Source: an uncultured Porphyromonadaceae bacterium
Lineage (GTDB): Bacteria; Bacteroidota; Bacteroidia; Bacteroidales; Muribaculaceae
Length of the DNA: 64,000 bases
Reading direction: 5' to 3'
Assembly (NCBI GenBank): GCA_902495075.1
Contig: CABUVO010000012.1
Coordinates: 1 to 64,000, forward strand
Below, piece after piece: positions 43,017-51,419 of this stretch. The notes beneath the pieces are model-generated. The model searched no databases. It was given only the letters and a program-made list of their open reading frames with translations, and had not been told where the DNA came from. Positions within the stretch are counted from its first letter, which is position 1. Every line of letters begins with the position of its first letter. The position numbers and the translations under genes are program-made.

Positions 43017-46000
43017 ATGAATAAGAGCTTTAAAGTAAGTGCGGTTGCAGCATTGTGTATGTCCGGCTGTATAATGGCACATGGAACCGTTACAGATGGT
43101 GTCATCTATAAAGACAATCATGTTCGCTTCACGGTTGTGACTGATGGTCTTGTCAGGATGGAGTATGCTCCTGATGGAAAGTTTATTGATGCAAGAAGTT
43201 TCGTTGCATATAACCGCAGTTATCCCGAAACGGTTGCGAAGATGTCTGAAACCAAGGATGAGGTAATCATTACCACACCGAAGATGATTCTGAATTATAA
43301 GAAAGGAAAGAAGCCCTTTTCAAAAGATAACCTTAGGATTGTTTCAGGCAGCGGGATGAAACCGTTTGAATGGGTTCCGGGACAGCAGCAGAAAGAGAAT
43401 CTGATGGGCACGACACGCACACTTGACCGTTGGAATGGTTCTGATTACCTTTATAAAAATGATGACGGGAAGTGGGTGGAAGATCCTCAGAAGCTTGAAA
43501 CCGGTCTGCTTGCCCGCGATGGATGGACACTGATCAATGACAGCGGTAAGTATTTGCTCGACGATGATCCAGAAATACCCTGGGTCAAGGAGCGGAAAAG
43601 TAAGAAAGGAGCACAAGACTGGTATTTTCTTGCCTATGGAGAGGACTATAAGGGTGCGCTCAAGGATTTCACGGTGCTTTCAGGTAAGATCCCGCTTCCA
43701 CCGCGTTACGCATTCGGATATTGGTGGTCGCGGTGGTGGGGATATTCCGAGCATGAGCTGAAACAGCTGGTCAATAATTTCGAATCTTACGGCATCCCTT
43801 TGGAGGTGCTCGTAATAGATATGGACTGGCATTATACTGATGAAGCTCATGGCGGTTGGACCGGCTGGACATGGAATCGCAGACTGTTCCCTGAACCGGA
43901 AAAATTTTTGAATTATCTTCGAGACAAGAACCTTAAGGTCACGTTGAACCTTCACCCGGCAAGCGGTGTGCGCCGTTTCGAGGCATCATACCCGGAAATA
44001 GCAAAGGATAATGGAATTGATCCTAAGAGTGGCAAGGACATTCCTTGGGTTTCGTCAGACCGTACATTCGTGAAAAGTGTTTTCGATCATATTCTTGACC
44101 CTATGCGCAAAGAGGGTGTAAGCTTCTGGTGGCTTGATTGGCAGCAGGATCTCTATGATTCGAAGCTTGATTCTCTCAGCAACACATGGTGGATAAACCA
44201 TACATTTTTCAATAAGATGAAAAATGAGAATGACGGGCGTCCAATGATATTCCATCGTTGGGGAGGACTTGGTAACCATCGTTATCAGATCGGTTTTTCC
44301 GGCGATAGTTATTCTACATGGAAAACATTGGGTTATATGCCATATTTCACAGCCACAGCTGCAAATGTAGGTTATGGTTATTGGTGTCATGATCTCGGCG
44401 GCTTCTATATGGCTCCCGGTGACACAGCTATTGATCCAGAGCTTTATTCAAGGTCGTTTCAGTTTGGAGTTTACAGCCCGATGATGCGTAACCATTCCAC
44501 CAAGAACGCTCAGCTCAACAAAGAGCCATGGAATTTCGACCGCGCAACTATGGATAATATCCGCGCTGCTATAAAAAGGCGATACCGCATAACGCCTTAC
44601 ATCTATGCTATGGCGCGTAAGGCTTACGATACAGGTGTTTCGCTATGCCGTCCGATGTATTATGACTGGCCCGGAGAGGAAAACGCATACCGGTTCAAGG
44701 GACAATATATGTTCGGAGACAATATCCTTGTCTCTCCGATTGCAAGTGCGGCGGTCGATGGTTATTCGACAGTGGAAGTATGGCTTCCCGATGGCCCCTG
44801 GTATGAGGAGGCGACCGGAACACTTCTTGAAGGGGGAAAGGTCTATACAAGGAAATTCGCGATGGATGAGTATCCTGTGTATGTGAAAGCCGGATCAATA
44901 CTGCCGTATCACGGCGGAAATGTTAGCAATCTGAGAAGCAATGCCGCTCCTTATTGCCTGACTGTTTATCCAGGTAATGGCAAAAATTCATTCAATATCT
45001 ATGAAGATTATGGTGATGATGATAATTATTCGAATGAATATGCTTTCACTAAAGTAGAATCAGATAAAAATGACCAATATCTTATTGTCAAGATTGATCC
45101 GAGACAAGGTGACTATAAGGACATGCCCGCTAAGCGCGACTATGAAGTGAGAGTGCTTGCAACACTCAGACCTGATAAGGTTATGGTAGATGGTAAGGAG
45201 ACCGCCTTTACATATGATCCTTCAGATCTGTCTGTCTCTGTCGCCATGCCGGGATTGGATCTCAGCAAAGGACATACTGTAAAATTTGACTTTGCACAAA
45301 AATCAGAGGTTGCAGACGGCACCATAGGAGCAATGAAGCGTTTTGTGGCAGCATTCGGCGGCATCAAGGAACTGTATCCTCGTCTTGAAGTCAATGAAGA
45401 GTTTGGACCAATGAGTGTCATTTATGAAGCCATCGAGTACGCTCCGGAGAGGAATCGTGAGCTTATCGATAGTTTCCGCGATAAATTCAATGATATTGAG
45501 GACGTGGTAAAACGTCAACCGATGTCCGACAAGGCAAGAGATAAATTCCTTCGTGATGCTGGCAAGGGAAAAGTAGCAAAAGCTGTTTCCGATGCTAAGG
45601 CAGGTAAGGAAGCCAGACTCAATCTTGGCACATATAATTTGCGTTATTATGCCGAATCCGATTCTTTGAGGGGAGAACATTGGCAGACACGCAGCAAAGT
45701 CATGGCAGATCTTGTACGTTTCCACGATTTTGATATCTTTGGCACCCAGGAAGGATTGAAGTTCCAACTTGAAGACATGAAGAGCAACCTTCCCGGATAT
45801 GAATATATTGGAGTTGGGCGAGATGATGGCAAGTCATCGGGCGAGCATGCAGCCATTTTCTATCGTACAGATCTATTTGATTTGCTTGATCATGGCGATT
45901 TCTGGCTTTCTGAAACTCCAGACAAACCCGGCAAAGGATGGGATGCCGTCTGTTACCGTATCTGCACCTGGGGCAAATTCCGTCATAAGACAAGTGGAAA

Positions 46001-46460
46001 AGAGTTTATCATGTTTAATGTGCATATGGATCATGTGGGAAAGAAGGCAAGAGTCGAGAGCGCAAAACTTATAATGAAGAAAGCTAAGGAGATTGGTGAT
46101 GACATTCCAATGTTTCTTACTGGTGATTTTAATGTGGATCAGACGAGCGATTGTTATAAGTTCATTTCCGAGTCAGGTGTGCTCAAAGACACTCATGACA
46201 TAGCGGATGTGCTCTATGAGAAGAATGGCACTTGGAATGACTGGAATCCTAATGGGTTCTGCAATAGTCGCATCGATCATATCTTTGTAAGCCCCTCGGT
46301 AAAGGTAACCCGTTATGGTATACTGACTGACTCGTATAGAACATCGCCTGAAAGTATCCAAAATAAAGACAATGGATCCGGTTATGATTGTGAGGTCCTG
46401 GAATATAAGAGTCATCTTCCTTCCGATCATTTCCCGATACTTACAACGGTGATAATTTGA
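43017..46460 (+). CDS. GH31 glycosidase fused to an endonuclease/exonuclease/phosphatase (EEP) domain
   Basis: A single 1147-residue frame with two enzymes. After a signal peptide comes a GH31 module: N-terminal beta domain (about 25-230), TIM barrel with putative nucleophile Asp374 in WWLDWQQD and acid/base Asp430 in FSGDSYSTW, and C-terminal beta domains with DUF5110-like EDYGDDD (to about 755). A helical linker (about 770-865) leads to an EEP domain from LGTYNLRYY (about 868) to the end. Its metal and catalytic residues are seen in FGTQEG (Glu912), NVHMDHVG, TGDFNVD (Asp1037, Asn1039) and SDHFPIL (His1138). GH31 enzymes cut alpha-glucosidic or alpha-xylosidic bonds; EEP enzymes cut phosphodiesters or phosphate esters. 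The combination suggests a phosphate-linked glycan or glycolipid target. Confidence 0.88.
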   Translation: MNKSFKVSAVAALCMSGCIMAHGTVTDGVIYKDNHVRFTVVTDGLVRMEYAPDGKFIDARSFVAYNRSYPETVAKMSETKDEVIITTPKMILNYKKGKKPFSKDNLRIVSGSGMKPFEWVPGQQQKENLMGTTRTLDRWNGSDYLYKNDDGKWVEDPQKLETGLLARDGWTLINDSGKYLLDDDPEIPWVKERKSKKGAQDWYFLAYGEDYKGALKDFTVLSGKIPLPPRYAFGYWWSRWWGYSEHELKQLVNNFESYGIPLEVLVIDMDWHYTDEAHGGWTGWTWNRRLFPEPEKFLNYLRDKNLKVTLNLHPASGVRRFEASYPEIAKDNGIDPKSGKDIPWVSSDRTFVKSVFDHILDPMRKEGVSFWWLDWQQDLYDSKLDSLSNTWWINHTFFNKMKNENDGRPMIFHRWGGLGNHRYQIGFSGDSYSTWKTLGYMPYFTATAANVGYGYWCHDLGGFYMAPGDTAIDPELYSRSFQFGVYSPMMRNHSTKNAQLNKEPWNFDRATMDNIRAAIKRRYRITPYIYAMARKAYDTGVSLCRPMYYDWPGEENAYRFKGQYMFGDNILVSPIASAAVDGYSTVEVWLPDGPWYEEATGTLLEGGKVYTRKFAMDEYPVYVKAGSILPYHGGNVSNLRSNAAPYCLTVYPGNGKNSFNIYEDYGDDDNYSNEYAFTKVESDKNDQYLIVKIDPRQGDYKDMPAKRDYEVRVLATLRPDKVMVDGKETAFTYDPSDLSVSVAMPGLDLSKGHTVKFDFAQKSEVADGTIGAMKRFVAAFGGIKELYPRLEVNEEFGPMSVIYEAIEYAPERNRELIDSFRDKFNDIEDVVKRQPMSDKARDKFLRDAGKGKVAKAVSDAKAGKEARLNLGTYNLRYYAESDSLRGEHWQTRSKVMADLVRFHDFDIFGTQEGLKFQLEDMKSNLPGYEYIGVGRDDGKSSGEHAAIFYRTDLFDLLDHGDFWLSETPDKPGKGWDAVCYRICTWGKFRHKTSGKEFIMFNVHMDHVGKKARVESAKLIMKKAKEIGDDIPMFLTGDFNVDQTSDCYKFISESGVLKDTHDIADVLYEKNGTWNDWNPNGFCNSRIDHIFVSPSVKVTRYGILTDSYRTSPESIQNKDNGSGYDCEVLEYKSHLPSDHFPILTTVII

Positions 46461-46516
46461 CAGCCCTCCTGTTTTGCGCATATGCGTTAAGTTCCGGGAA
46501 AGTATGGCGCAAGATA

Positions 46517-46548
46517 TTTGGTCAGTATATATTTATAATATAAATTTG
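46517..46548 (+). promoter_or_regulatory. Promoter of the ECF sigma/FecR pair
   Basis: TTTG (46517-46520), a 20-base spacer and TAAATTTG (46541-46548) are a perfect consensus match. The in-frame GTG at 46548 is part of the -7 box, so translation starts at ATG 46569. The pair is thus expressed independently of the preceding enzyme genes. Confidence 0.85.
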
Positions 46549-46568
46549 TGACAAATTTTCTTGGGTCT

Positions 46569-47135
46569 ATGCAATCTAAAAAAGATTATGAGAAAAATCT
46601 GATAGTCGGTTTACGGGATGGCAGTAAAGATGCCTTTATGGCACTTTATGACATGTACGGTAATCGACTGTCAGGTTATTGTCTACGGCATGTAGGTTGC
46701 AGCGAGGATGCTGAGGATATTGTTCAGGATGTTTTCCTGAATTTATGGAAAACAAGGGCTGAACTGATGGATGTAGAAACTATCAAACCGTTCTTGTTTG
46801 CCTCGGCGCGCAATCGCATCATAAATCATTGGAAAGAAAGGACAAACAGTGCTCTTTATGCTGATTATGTCGGCATAATGAGTGATAAATCTACTGCTCC
46901 AGGAATTGAATCCATGGAGTATAGGGAGTTTGAGCGTAAGGTCTTATCGGAAATAGATAAACTTTCACCTACTCAGAAAAAAGTTGTGATGTTGTCGCGC
47001 TTCGAAAACCTGGATGTAAGAGAGATCTCAGAAAAACTCGGGTTGAGCGTTCAGACAGTTAAGAATGCTTTGTCGCAGGGTCTTAAGGCATTGCGTAAGG
47101 TTCTGCTTATAATTTGTTTCCTCCTATATTCTTAG
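46569..47135 (+). CDS. ECF RNA polymerase sigma factor
   Basis: A 188-residue ECF sigma factor of the Bacteroidetes FecI-like group. Region 2 spans about 20-90 (ALYDMYGNRLSGYCLRHVG; AEDIVQDVFLNLW). Region 4 spans about 125-175 (SPTQKKVVMLSRFENLDVREISEKLGLSVQTVKNALSQGLKALRK), with the helix-turn-helix. Start is set by the promoter at 46517-46548. The FecR anti-sigma gene follows after 44 bases. With the STN-type SusC at 34.3 kb it forms a three-part envelope signalling chain that should switch on this locus when its substrate is transported. Confidence 0.93.
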   Translation: MQSKKDYEKNLIVGLRDGSKDAFMALYDMYGNRLSGYCLRHVGCSEDAEDIVQDVFLNLWKTRAELMDVETIKPFLFASARNRIINHWKERTNSALYADYVGIMSDKSTAPGIESMEYREFERKVLSEIDKLSPTQKKVVMLSRFENLDVREISEKLGLSVQTVKNALSQGLKALRKVLLIICFLLYS

Positions 47136-47179
47136 AGTATATTTAAATTCAAACATACTCTTAAATAAAAGAATTTGCA

Positions 47180-48199
47180 ATGACGATAAAAGAACTGATA
47201 GTAAAATTTAGGACTAATAGCCTTACGGTTGATGAACTGGAGGAAATGCGCCGCCAGTTGAATGTGCTCTCGTTGCAGGAAATTGAGAGTGCTATGAAAG
47301 AACTTGCAGAAGAAAAGATAGAATCTCAGGAAGTTTCGGAGGAACTTATTGCCAGCGTGCGTGAGAAACTATCATCTGAAATCGACCGAATTTGCAAGTC
47401 GCAGTCTGAATTGGAGGAGTGTTATACCGATCGACATGTAAAACGCCGCTTCAGCTGGAGATGGTTTGCTGTAGCGGCTGCCTCGATTGTTGCAGTAATT
47501 GCTGTCGGAGTGTCTGTATATTTTTCAAAGAGTGCGGAAACATTGCTCGCATCTACAGGTTATACGGAAATAAGGACTCAGTTTGGAGAAAAGTCTTGTG
47601 TGATACTGCCCGATGGTACTGAAGTGCGTTTGCAGGGGAGAAGCAACTTGCGTTATCCGTCGGATATGGCGGTAGGAGAGCGAAAAATTGAGTTCAGTGG
47701 CGAAGCATATTTTAAGGTTACAAAGAGTGGCGACCGCAACTTCTCAATTGTTGCCGATAGCATGGTCATCAATGTTAAAGGCACCGAATTCAATGTGTAT
47801 GCCCGACCAGATGTGGACTATAATGAAGTGATACTTGATGAGGGGGAAGTTGATCTCTCAGCCTCCAATACAAATTATAAGATCAGTCTGCATGCGGGAG
47901 AGTCTGTAATATTCGATAAGAAAAGCGGGCTGTTTGACATTATGAGTTTCAGAAAGAACCCCGCATTGCGTCGCAGAGTCTACGGAGTGACATATCAGAA
48001 TGTCTCTGCAGATTCATTGATAAGAGCGCTGGAGAGGACTTTCGAAGTTAAAATCAGTAGTGAGATCCGAAATTCAATCAGTTCTCCATTTACAGGCACG
48101 CTCCCGGATGATGATCTTAATGAAACCTTGACGATTTTAAGTAAAATCTATGGATTCAATGTGCCGTATATTCCGGAGTTTGGAAAAAACAATAAGTAA
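47180..48199 (+). CDS. FecR-family anti-sigma factor
   Basis: A 339-residue single-pass inner-membrane regulator. The N-terminal cytoplasmic part (1-92) should hold the ECF sigma. One membrane helix follows (about 96-117, WFAVAAASIVAVIAVGVSVYFS). The periplasmic FecR domain (about 125-220, CVILPDGTEVRLQGRSNLRYP; GEAYFKVTK) precedes a DUF4974-like STN-type C-terminal segment (about 265-335, YQNVSADSLIRALERTFEVKI). It receives the signal from the STN domain of SusC. The gene ends just before a bidirectional terminator. Confidence 0.93.
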   Translation: MTIKELIVKFRTNSLTVDELEEMRRQLNVLSLQEIESAMKELAEEKIESQEVSEELIASVREKLSSEIDRICKSQSELEECYTDRHVKRRFSWRWFAVAAASIVAVIAVGVSVYFSKSAETLLASTGYTEIRTQFGEKSCVILPDGTEVRLQGRSNLRYPSDMAVGERKIEFSGEAYFKVTKSGDRNFSIVADSMVINVKGTEFNVYARPDVDYNEVILDEGEVDLSASNTNYKISLHAGESVIFDKKSGLFDIMSFRKNPALRRRVYGVTYQNVSADSLIRALERTFEVKISSEIRNSISSPFTGTLPDDDLNETLTILSKIYGFNVPYIPEFGKNNK

Positions 48200-48220
48200 T
48201 AAATGAGAGGTAATAAAGAG

Positions 48221-48255
48221 AGCCGCCATTCAGCAGAATGACGGCTTTCTTTTTC
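48221..48255. terminator. Bidirectional terminator between the two glycan loci
   Basis: AGCCGCCATTC (48221-48231) and GAATGACGGCT (48236-48246) form an 11-bp stem with one mismatch and an AGCA loop, followed by TTCTTTTTC. The mismatch becomes a G-U pair in minus-strand RNA. It separates the convergent fecR and LamG genes. Confidence 0.85.
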
Positions 48256-48274
48256 ATGGTATGTTAAAAGGACG

Positions 48275-49303
48275 TTATTTTACAATTAACTTTTTCGTTG
48301 CTTTCTTGCCGTTTTGATTTACGCTGACAACGTAAACGCCGGGGGCTGCGCCTGTATAGCTCCAGGTATAAGAGCCTTCAACAGCAGCTTCATTAACCTT
48401 GACACCTGTAACATTGTAAATGTTTACCTCTGCTATACCTTCGGCAACATTTACCGTTACAACTTTTGCAGCGTTATCTACGTTTACGGAGATACCATTG
48501 TTTGCTAAAACATCAGCAACATCGGATGAAGCAGTGATTTCAGTTTTGGGATCACCGAGAGTGGCAACTTCTTCCATGGAGAGATCTCTGTCAAAGAACA
48601 TCGCCTTTGAGCAATAGATAGGAGAGTCTTCGCCGTCCTCGTCTGCAAAGAAGAGAAGTCCCTCTTTTTCAAGTGCGAAGCGACCACCAATATTCGAAAC
48701 ATTACCGGATGTGCCGTCTTCGATGCATTTGCCGTTTACATAGAGTGCATATAATCCATCGGGCTGATGGAATGTAGCACCCACGCGATACCATGTGTCA
48801 ATTTCTGCTGTCCAATCGGAGTTGTATCTCTGAAGGAATCCGCTACCTAATTTACCAGAGCCGTTGATACAGAGTTTTGCATCTGTGCTGTTTCCGGGAT
48901 TCGTTTGCAACAGGCAATAGTATGTGCCAAGTTTCGAAACCTTGATGTCCCAGAATACTGAATATGTTCCGACATAGGGATTCTCAGGATCCTGAGGATT
49001 GGTGAAACCGGGAAGGTCACTGATGTCAAGATGAATGTAAGCGCCATCGGGAACAAGGACATATCCGTCGGTGGCAGTTACGCCTTTCCCGTCGTTAAAG
49101 AAAGTGATAGGATCTGCCTCCCATTCGATACCGTCTTTGTCAACACCAGTATTGACGAATGTCACGTCTTTGCCGATGGTTGCTTTTGTAACTGTTGCTT
49201 CAGAGTTGAAGTCAACCATGATGTACGGTGTGGGTTGGGTTACTGCTGCGGAGGCGAACAATGTGGTAGCTCCGAGAAACGCAAGTGGAAAATACTTTTT
49301 CAT
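48275..49303 (-). CDS. Secreted LamG/concanavalin-like protein with T9SS domain
   Basis: A 342-residue exported protein with signal peptide (ends near FASAAV). Residues about 60-245 have the beta-sandwich pattern of LamG-type lectin domains (WYRVGATFHQPDGLYALYVNGKCIEDG; the late FFDRDLSMEEVATLG). The last 70 residues (EVNIYNVTGVKVNE; GVYVVSVNQNGKKATKKLIVK) are a T9SS type A sorting domain. No catalytic motif is seen, so binding to a glycan or surface is likely. It has its own strong promoter at 49433-49464, so it is not simply the tail of the GH2/GH3 operon. Confidence 0.85.
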   Translation of the reverse strand: MKKYFPLAFLGATTLFASAAVTQPTPYIMVDFNSEATVTKATIGKDVTFVNTGVDKDGIEWEADPITFFNDGKGVTATDGYVLVPDGAYIHLDISDLPGFTNPQDPENPYVGTYSVFWDIKVSKLGTYYCLLQTNPGNSTDAKLCINGSGKLGSGFLQRYNSDWTAEIDTWYRVGATFHQPDGLYALYVNGKCIEDGTSGNVSNIGGRFALEKEGLLFFADEDGEDSPIYCSKAMFFDRDLSMEEVATLGDPKTEITASSDVADVLANNGISVNVDNAAKVVTVNVAEGIAEVNIYNVTGVKVNEAAVEGSYTWSYTGAAPGVYVVSVNQNGKKATKKLIVK

Positions 49304-49432
49304 GCGAATTGCTATTAGATAGTTAATAAATAATTGTTACAGCGTAAGGCACAACCACAGAGGCATGCCTTACATGCCTTTTGAAATTACGTTTATTAAT
49401 CTATCGTTTAGCTACCTGTTCGTTGGATATTA

Positions 49433-49464
49433 CAAAAGTATAAAATAAATTCGTATTTACCAAA
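49433..49464 (-). promoter_or_regulatory. Promoter of the LamG T9SS gene
   Basis: On the minus strand TTTG (49461-49464), a 20-base spacer and TACTTTTG (49433-49440) match the consensus perfectly. It gives a leader of about 125 bases. An inverted repeat (49462-49492) overlaps the -33 box. Confidence 0.82.
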
Positions 49465-49492
49465 ATATTCCGCATTATTTGCGGAATATTTT
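49462..49492. repeat. Perfect 12-bp inverted repeat over the LamG promoter
   Basis: AAAATATTCCGC (49462-49473) and GCGGAATATTTT (49481-49492) pair perfectly around ATTATTT. It covers the -33 box of the LamG promoter and lies 82 bases downstream of the GH2 gene. It could act as an operator, as the terminator of the GH2/GH3 transcript, or as both. Confidence 0.75.
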
Positions 49493-49574
49493 AGATACAT
49501 AGACAACGTATTTTATATAGCGTTGATATATAGATACTTGTGGATGTAAAAATTGATGCTTTAAAGCCCCAATT

Positions 49575-51419
49575 TTATTTCAAATCAATGTTTTTGCCTG
49601 AAAAATCGTTGATTAGTTTTTTGTTGGCGTTGCGAATGCGTTCCTCGTCAACCTTCACAAGTTTGCGATCGTAGGTAAGTAAACCGTTTACTTCGATCTC
49701 TACATCCGTGGTCTGGGTATATACCCCACCGGTATAGGCGATTTTTGCGAGATTGCCGAGGATATCGATATATTCTACATATTTATCGGTTACTTCTTTC
49801 GGGGATTTAAACTGGATATAGCCCCAGTTGCGATCGGGTTTCCAGAGATGTCCTTCTGCCGCATATCCTATGCCTCCATATTCTCCGATAACGTTTGCCT
49901 TGTCATCGCTAAGGAGATAAATGCGTGGTTGCGGGTAATTATGAACGTCGAGGATGTCTCCGCAATCATAGAAGAAATTGCCGCCGCTTGCAGGATTCAC
50001 AAGACGCGAAGGATCCATCTCTTTAGTCCATTTGGCAATATTCTTGGTGTCATATTGTCCCCAGCCTTCGTTGAACGGTACCCAGACAGCAATCGAGGGG
50101 TGGTTATGAAGATTTTCCATTATCTCCTGCCATTCCTTGCGATATTCTTTGTCGCTCTCTTCCGAACGTTTGAATTCCCGGCTCTTATAATAGTTGTGGC
50201 GTTCCCACTTGGTATTTTTGTCTCCGCTCGGCATGTCCTGCCATACGAGGACACCGTTGCGGTCGCAATATTCATACCATAATTCCGGCTCAACCTTAAT
50301 ATGCTTGCGGATCATATTGAATCCTAAATCCTTGGTCTTGTCTATGTCATATACCATCGCGTCATACGACGGAGCTGTATAAAGACCGTCGGGCCACCAC
50401 CCCTGATCCAAAGGTCCGAACTGGAAGATCGGCTGGTCATTGAGTGTGAATCTCATAATCCCCTCTTTATCGCGTTTCATTCCGATTTTTCGCATGGCGG
50501 CGTATGAGCCGACAGAATCAACAGCCTTGCCATCTTTCAGTAGGCTCACTTTAAGATCGTATATGAAGGGATTTTCTGTCGACCATAATTTAACGTTTTG
50601 GGGCATCATCACCTCCACAGGCTGATTTGCGATTCCGCGGGCTTCAGCCACTTTCTTCCCTTTATCGAAGATTTCCACAAGAAGTATGCCGTCGGAAGAG
50701 GTTTTTCCGGCAACAAAAAGTCTGTTGCTGTCGACATCAGGCGTTATCTTAAGTTTTTGGATATTGCTTTCAGGCACGGGTTCGAGCCAAACTGTCTGCC
50801 AGATACCGGTGACCGGAGTGTACCAGATACCTTTCGGTTCCAACACCTGTTTGCCTCTCGGCTGAGTTCCCTTGTCGGTTGGATCATAGACTCTGACAGT
50901 AACCACATTCTCTCCGCTTTTAAGAGCGTCGGAGATTTCAAGAGAGAAAGGAGAGTAAGCGCCCTCATGACCTCCGACATAAATATCATTCACCCATACG
51001 TCAGCTTTCCAATCGACGCCTCCGAAATTGAGGTTCATATCCTCGTTAGTCCATGATGAAGGTACTGTGAAACTTTTGCGATACCACAGCTCGTTCTTGT
51101 CTCCCACATTTTTCTCCACTCCCGAAAGTTGAGACTCTATCGGGAACGGCACAAGTATCTTACCGTCATATTTTTTAGGAGCAGCCTCTCCCCTGGGACG
51201 GATTGCATAATCCCATTCTCCATTCAGGTTCTGCCAATCATTGCGGGTTAAAGAAGGTCTCGGATACTCTTTCCACACATTATCCGCAGTCACCTTTTCG
51301 CCCCAAGTTGTTGTGAGGTGATGTTTCTCACTTGTCGCTGCCGGATTCGCAGGCTTAGTTGCATTGGCAGCCATACACGTAGCCGCCAGCAAAGTCAAGG
51401 ATGTCAATAAGAATTTCAT
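49575..51419 (-). CDS. GH2-family glycosidase (beta-galactosidase/glucuronidase-like)
   Basis: A 614-residue secreted enzyme with signal peptide (ends near MAANA). Domain order is GH2 sugar-binding (about 40-200, WYRKSFTVPSSW; WVNDIYVGGHEGAYSPF), Ig-like domain (about 210-310) and TIM barrel (about 315-600). The acid/base Glu is in WVPFNEGWGQ and the likely nucleophile Glu in VIGEYGGIGY. It is shorter than LacZ-type enzymes and lacks extra C-terminal domains. Its ATG overlaps the GH3 stop by four bases, so the two are translated together. Exact sugar specificity cannot be read. Confidence 0.88.
   Translation of the reverse strand: MKFLLTSLTLLAATCMAANATKPANPAATSEKHHLTTTWGEKVTADNVWKEYPRPSLTRNDWQNLNGEWDYAIRPRGEAAPKKYDGKILVPFPIESQLSGVEKNVGDKNELWYRKSFTVPSSWTNEDMNLNFGGVDWKADVWVNDIYVGGHEGAYSPFSLEISDALKSGENVVTVRVYDPTDKGTQPRGKQVLEPKGIWYTPVTGIWQTVWLEPVPESNIQKLKITPDVDSNRLFVAGKTSSDGILLVEIFDKGKKVAEARGIANQPVEVMMPQNVKLWSTENPFIYDLKVSLLKDGKAVDSVGSYAAMRKIGMKRDKEGIMRFTLNDQPIFQFGPLDQGWWPDGLYTAPSYDAMVYDIDKTKDLGFNMIRKHIKVEPELWYEYCDRNGVLVWQDMPSGDKNTKWERHNYYKSREFKRSEESDKEYRKEWQEIMENLHNHPSIAVWVPFNEGWGQYDTKNIAKWTKEMDPSRLVNPASGGNFFYDCGDILDVHNYPQPRIYLLSDDKANVIGEYGGIGYAAEGHLWKPDRNWGYIQFKSPKEVTDKYVEYIDILGNLAKIAYTGGVYTQTTDVEIEVNGLLTYDRKLVKVDEERIRNANKKLINDFSGKNIDLK

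Noticed and set aside
39321..49414. Shared 12-mer ATCGTTTAGCTA at 39321-39332 and 49403-49414
   Set aside because: Many pairs of identical 12-mers are expected by chance in 64 kb, and its orientation relative to the downstream gene differs between the two sites.
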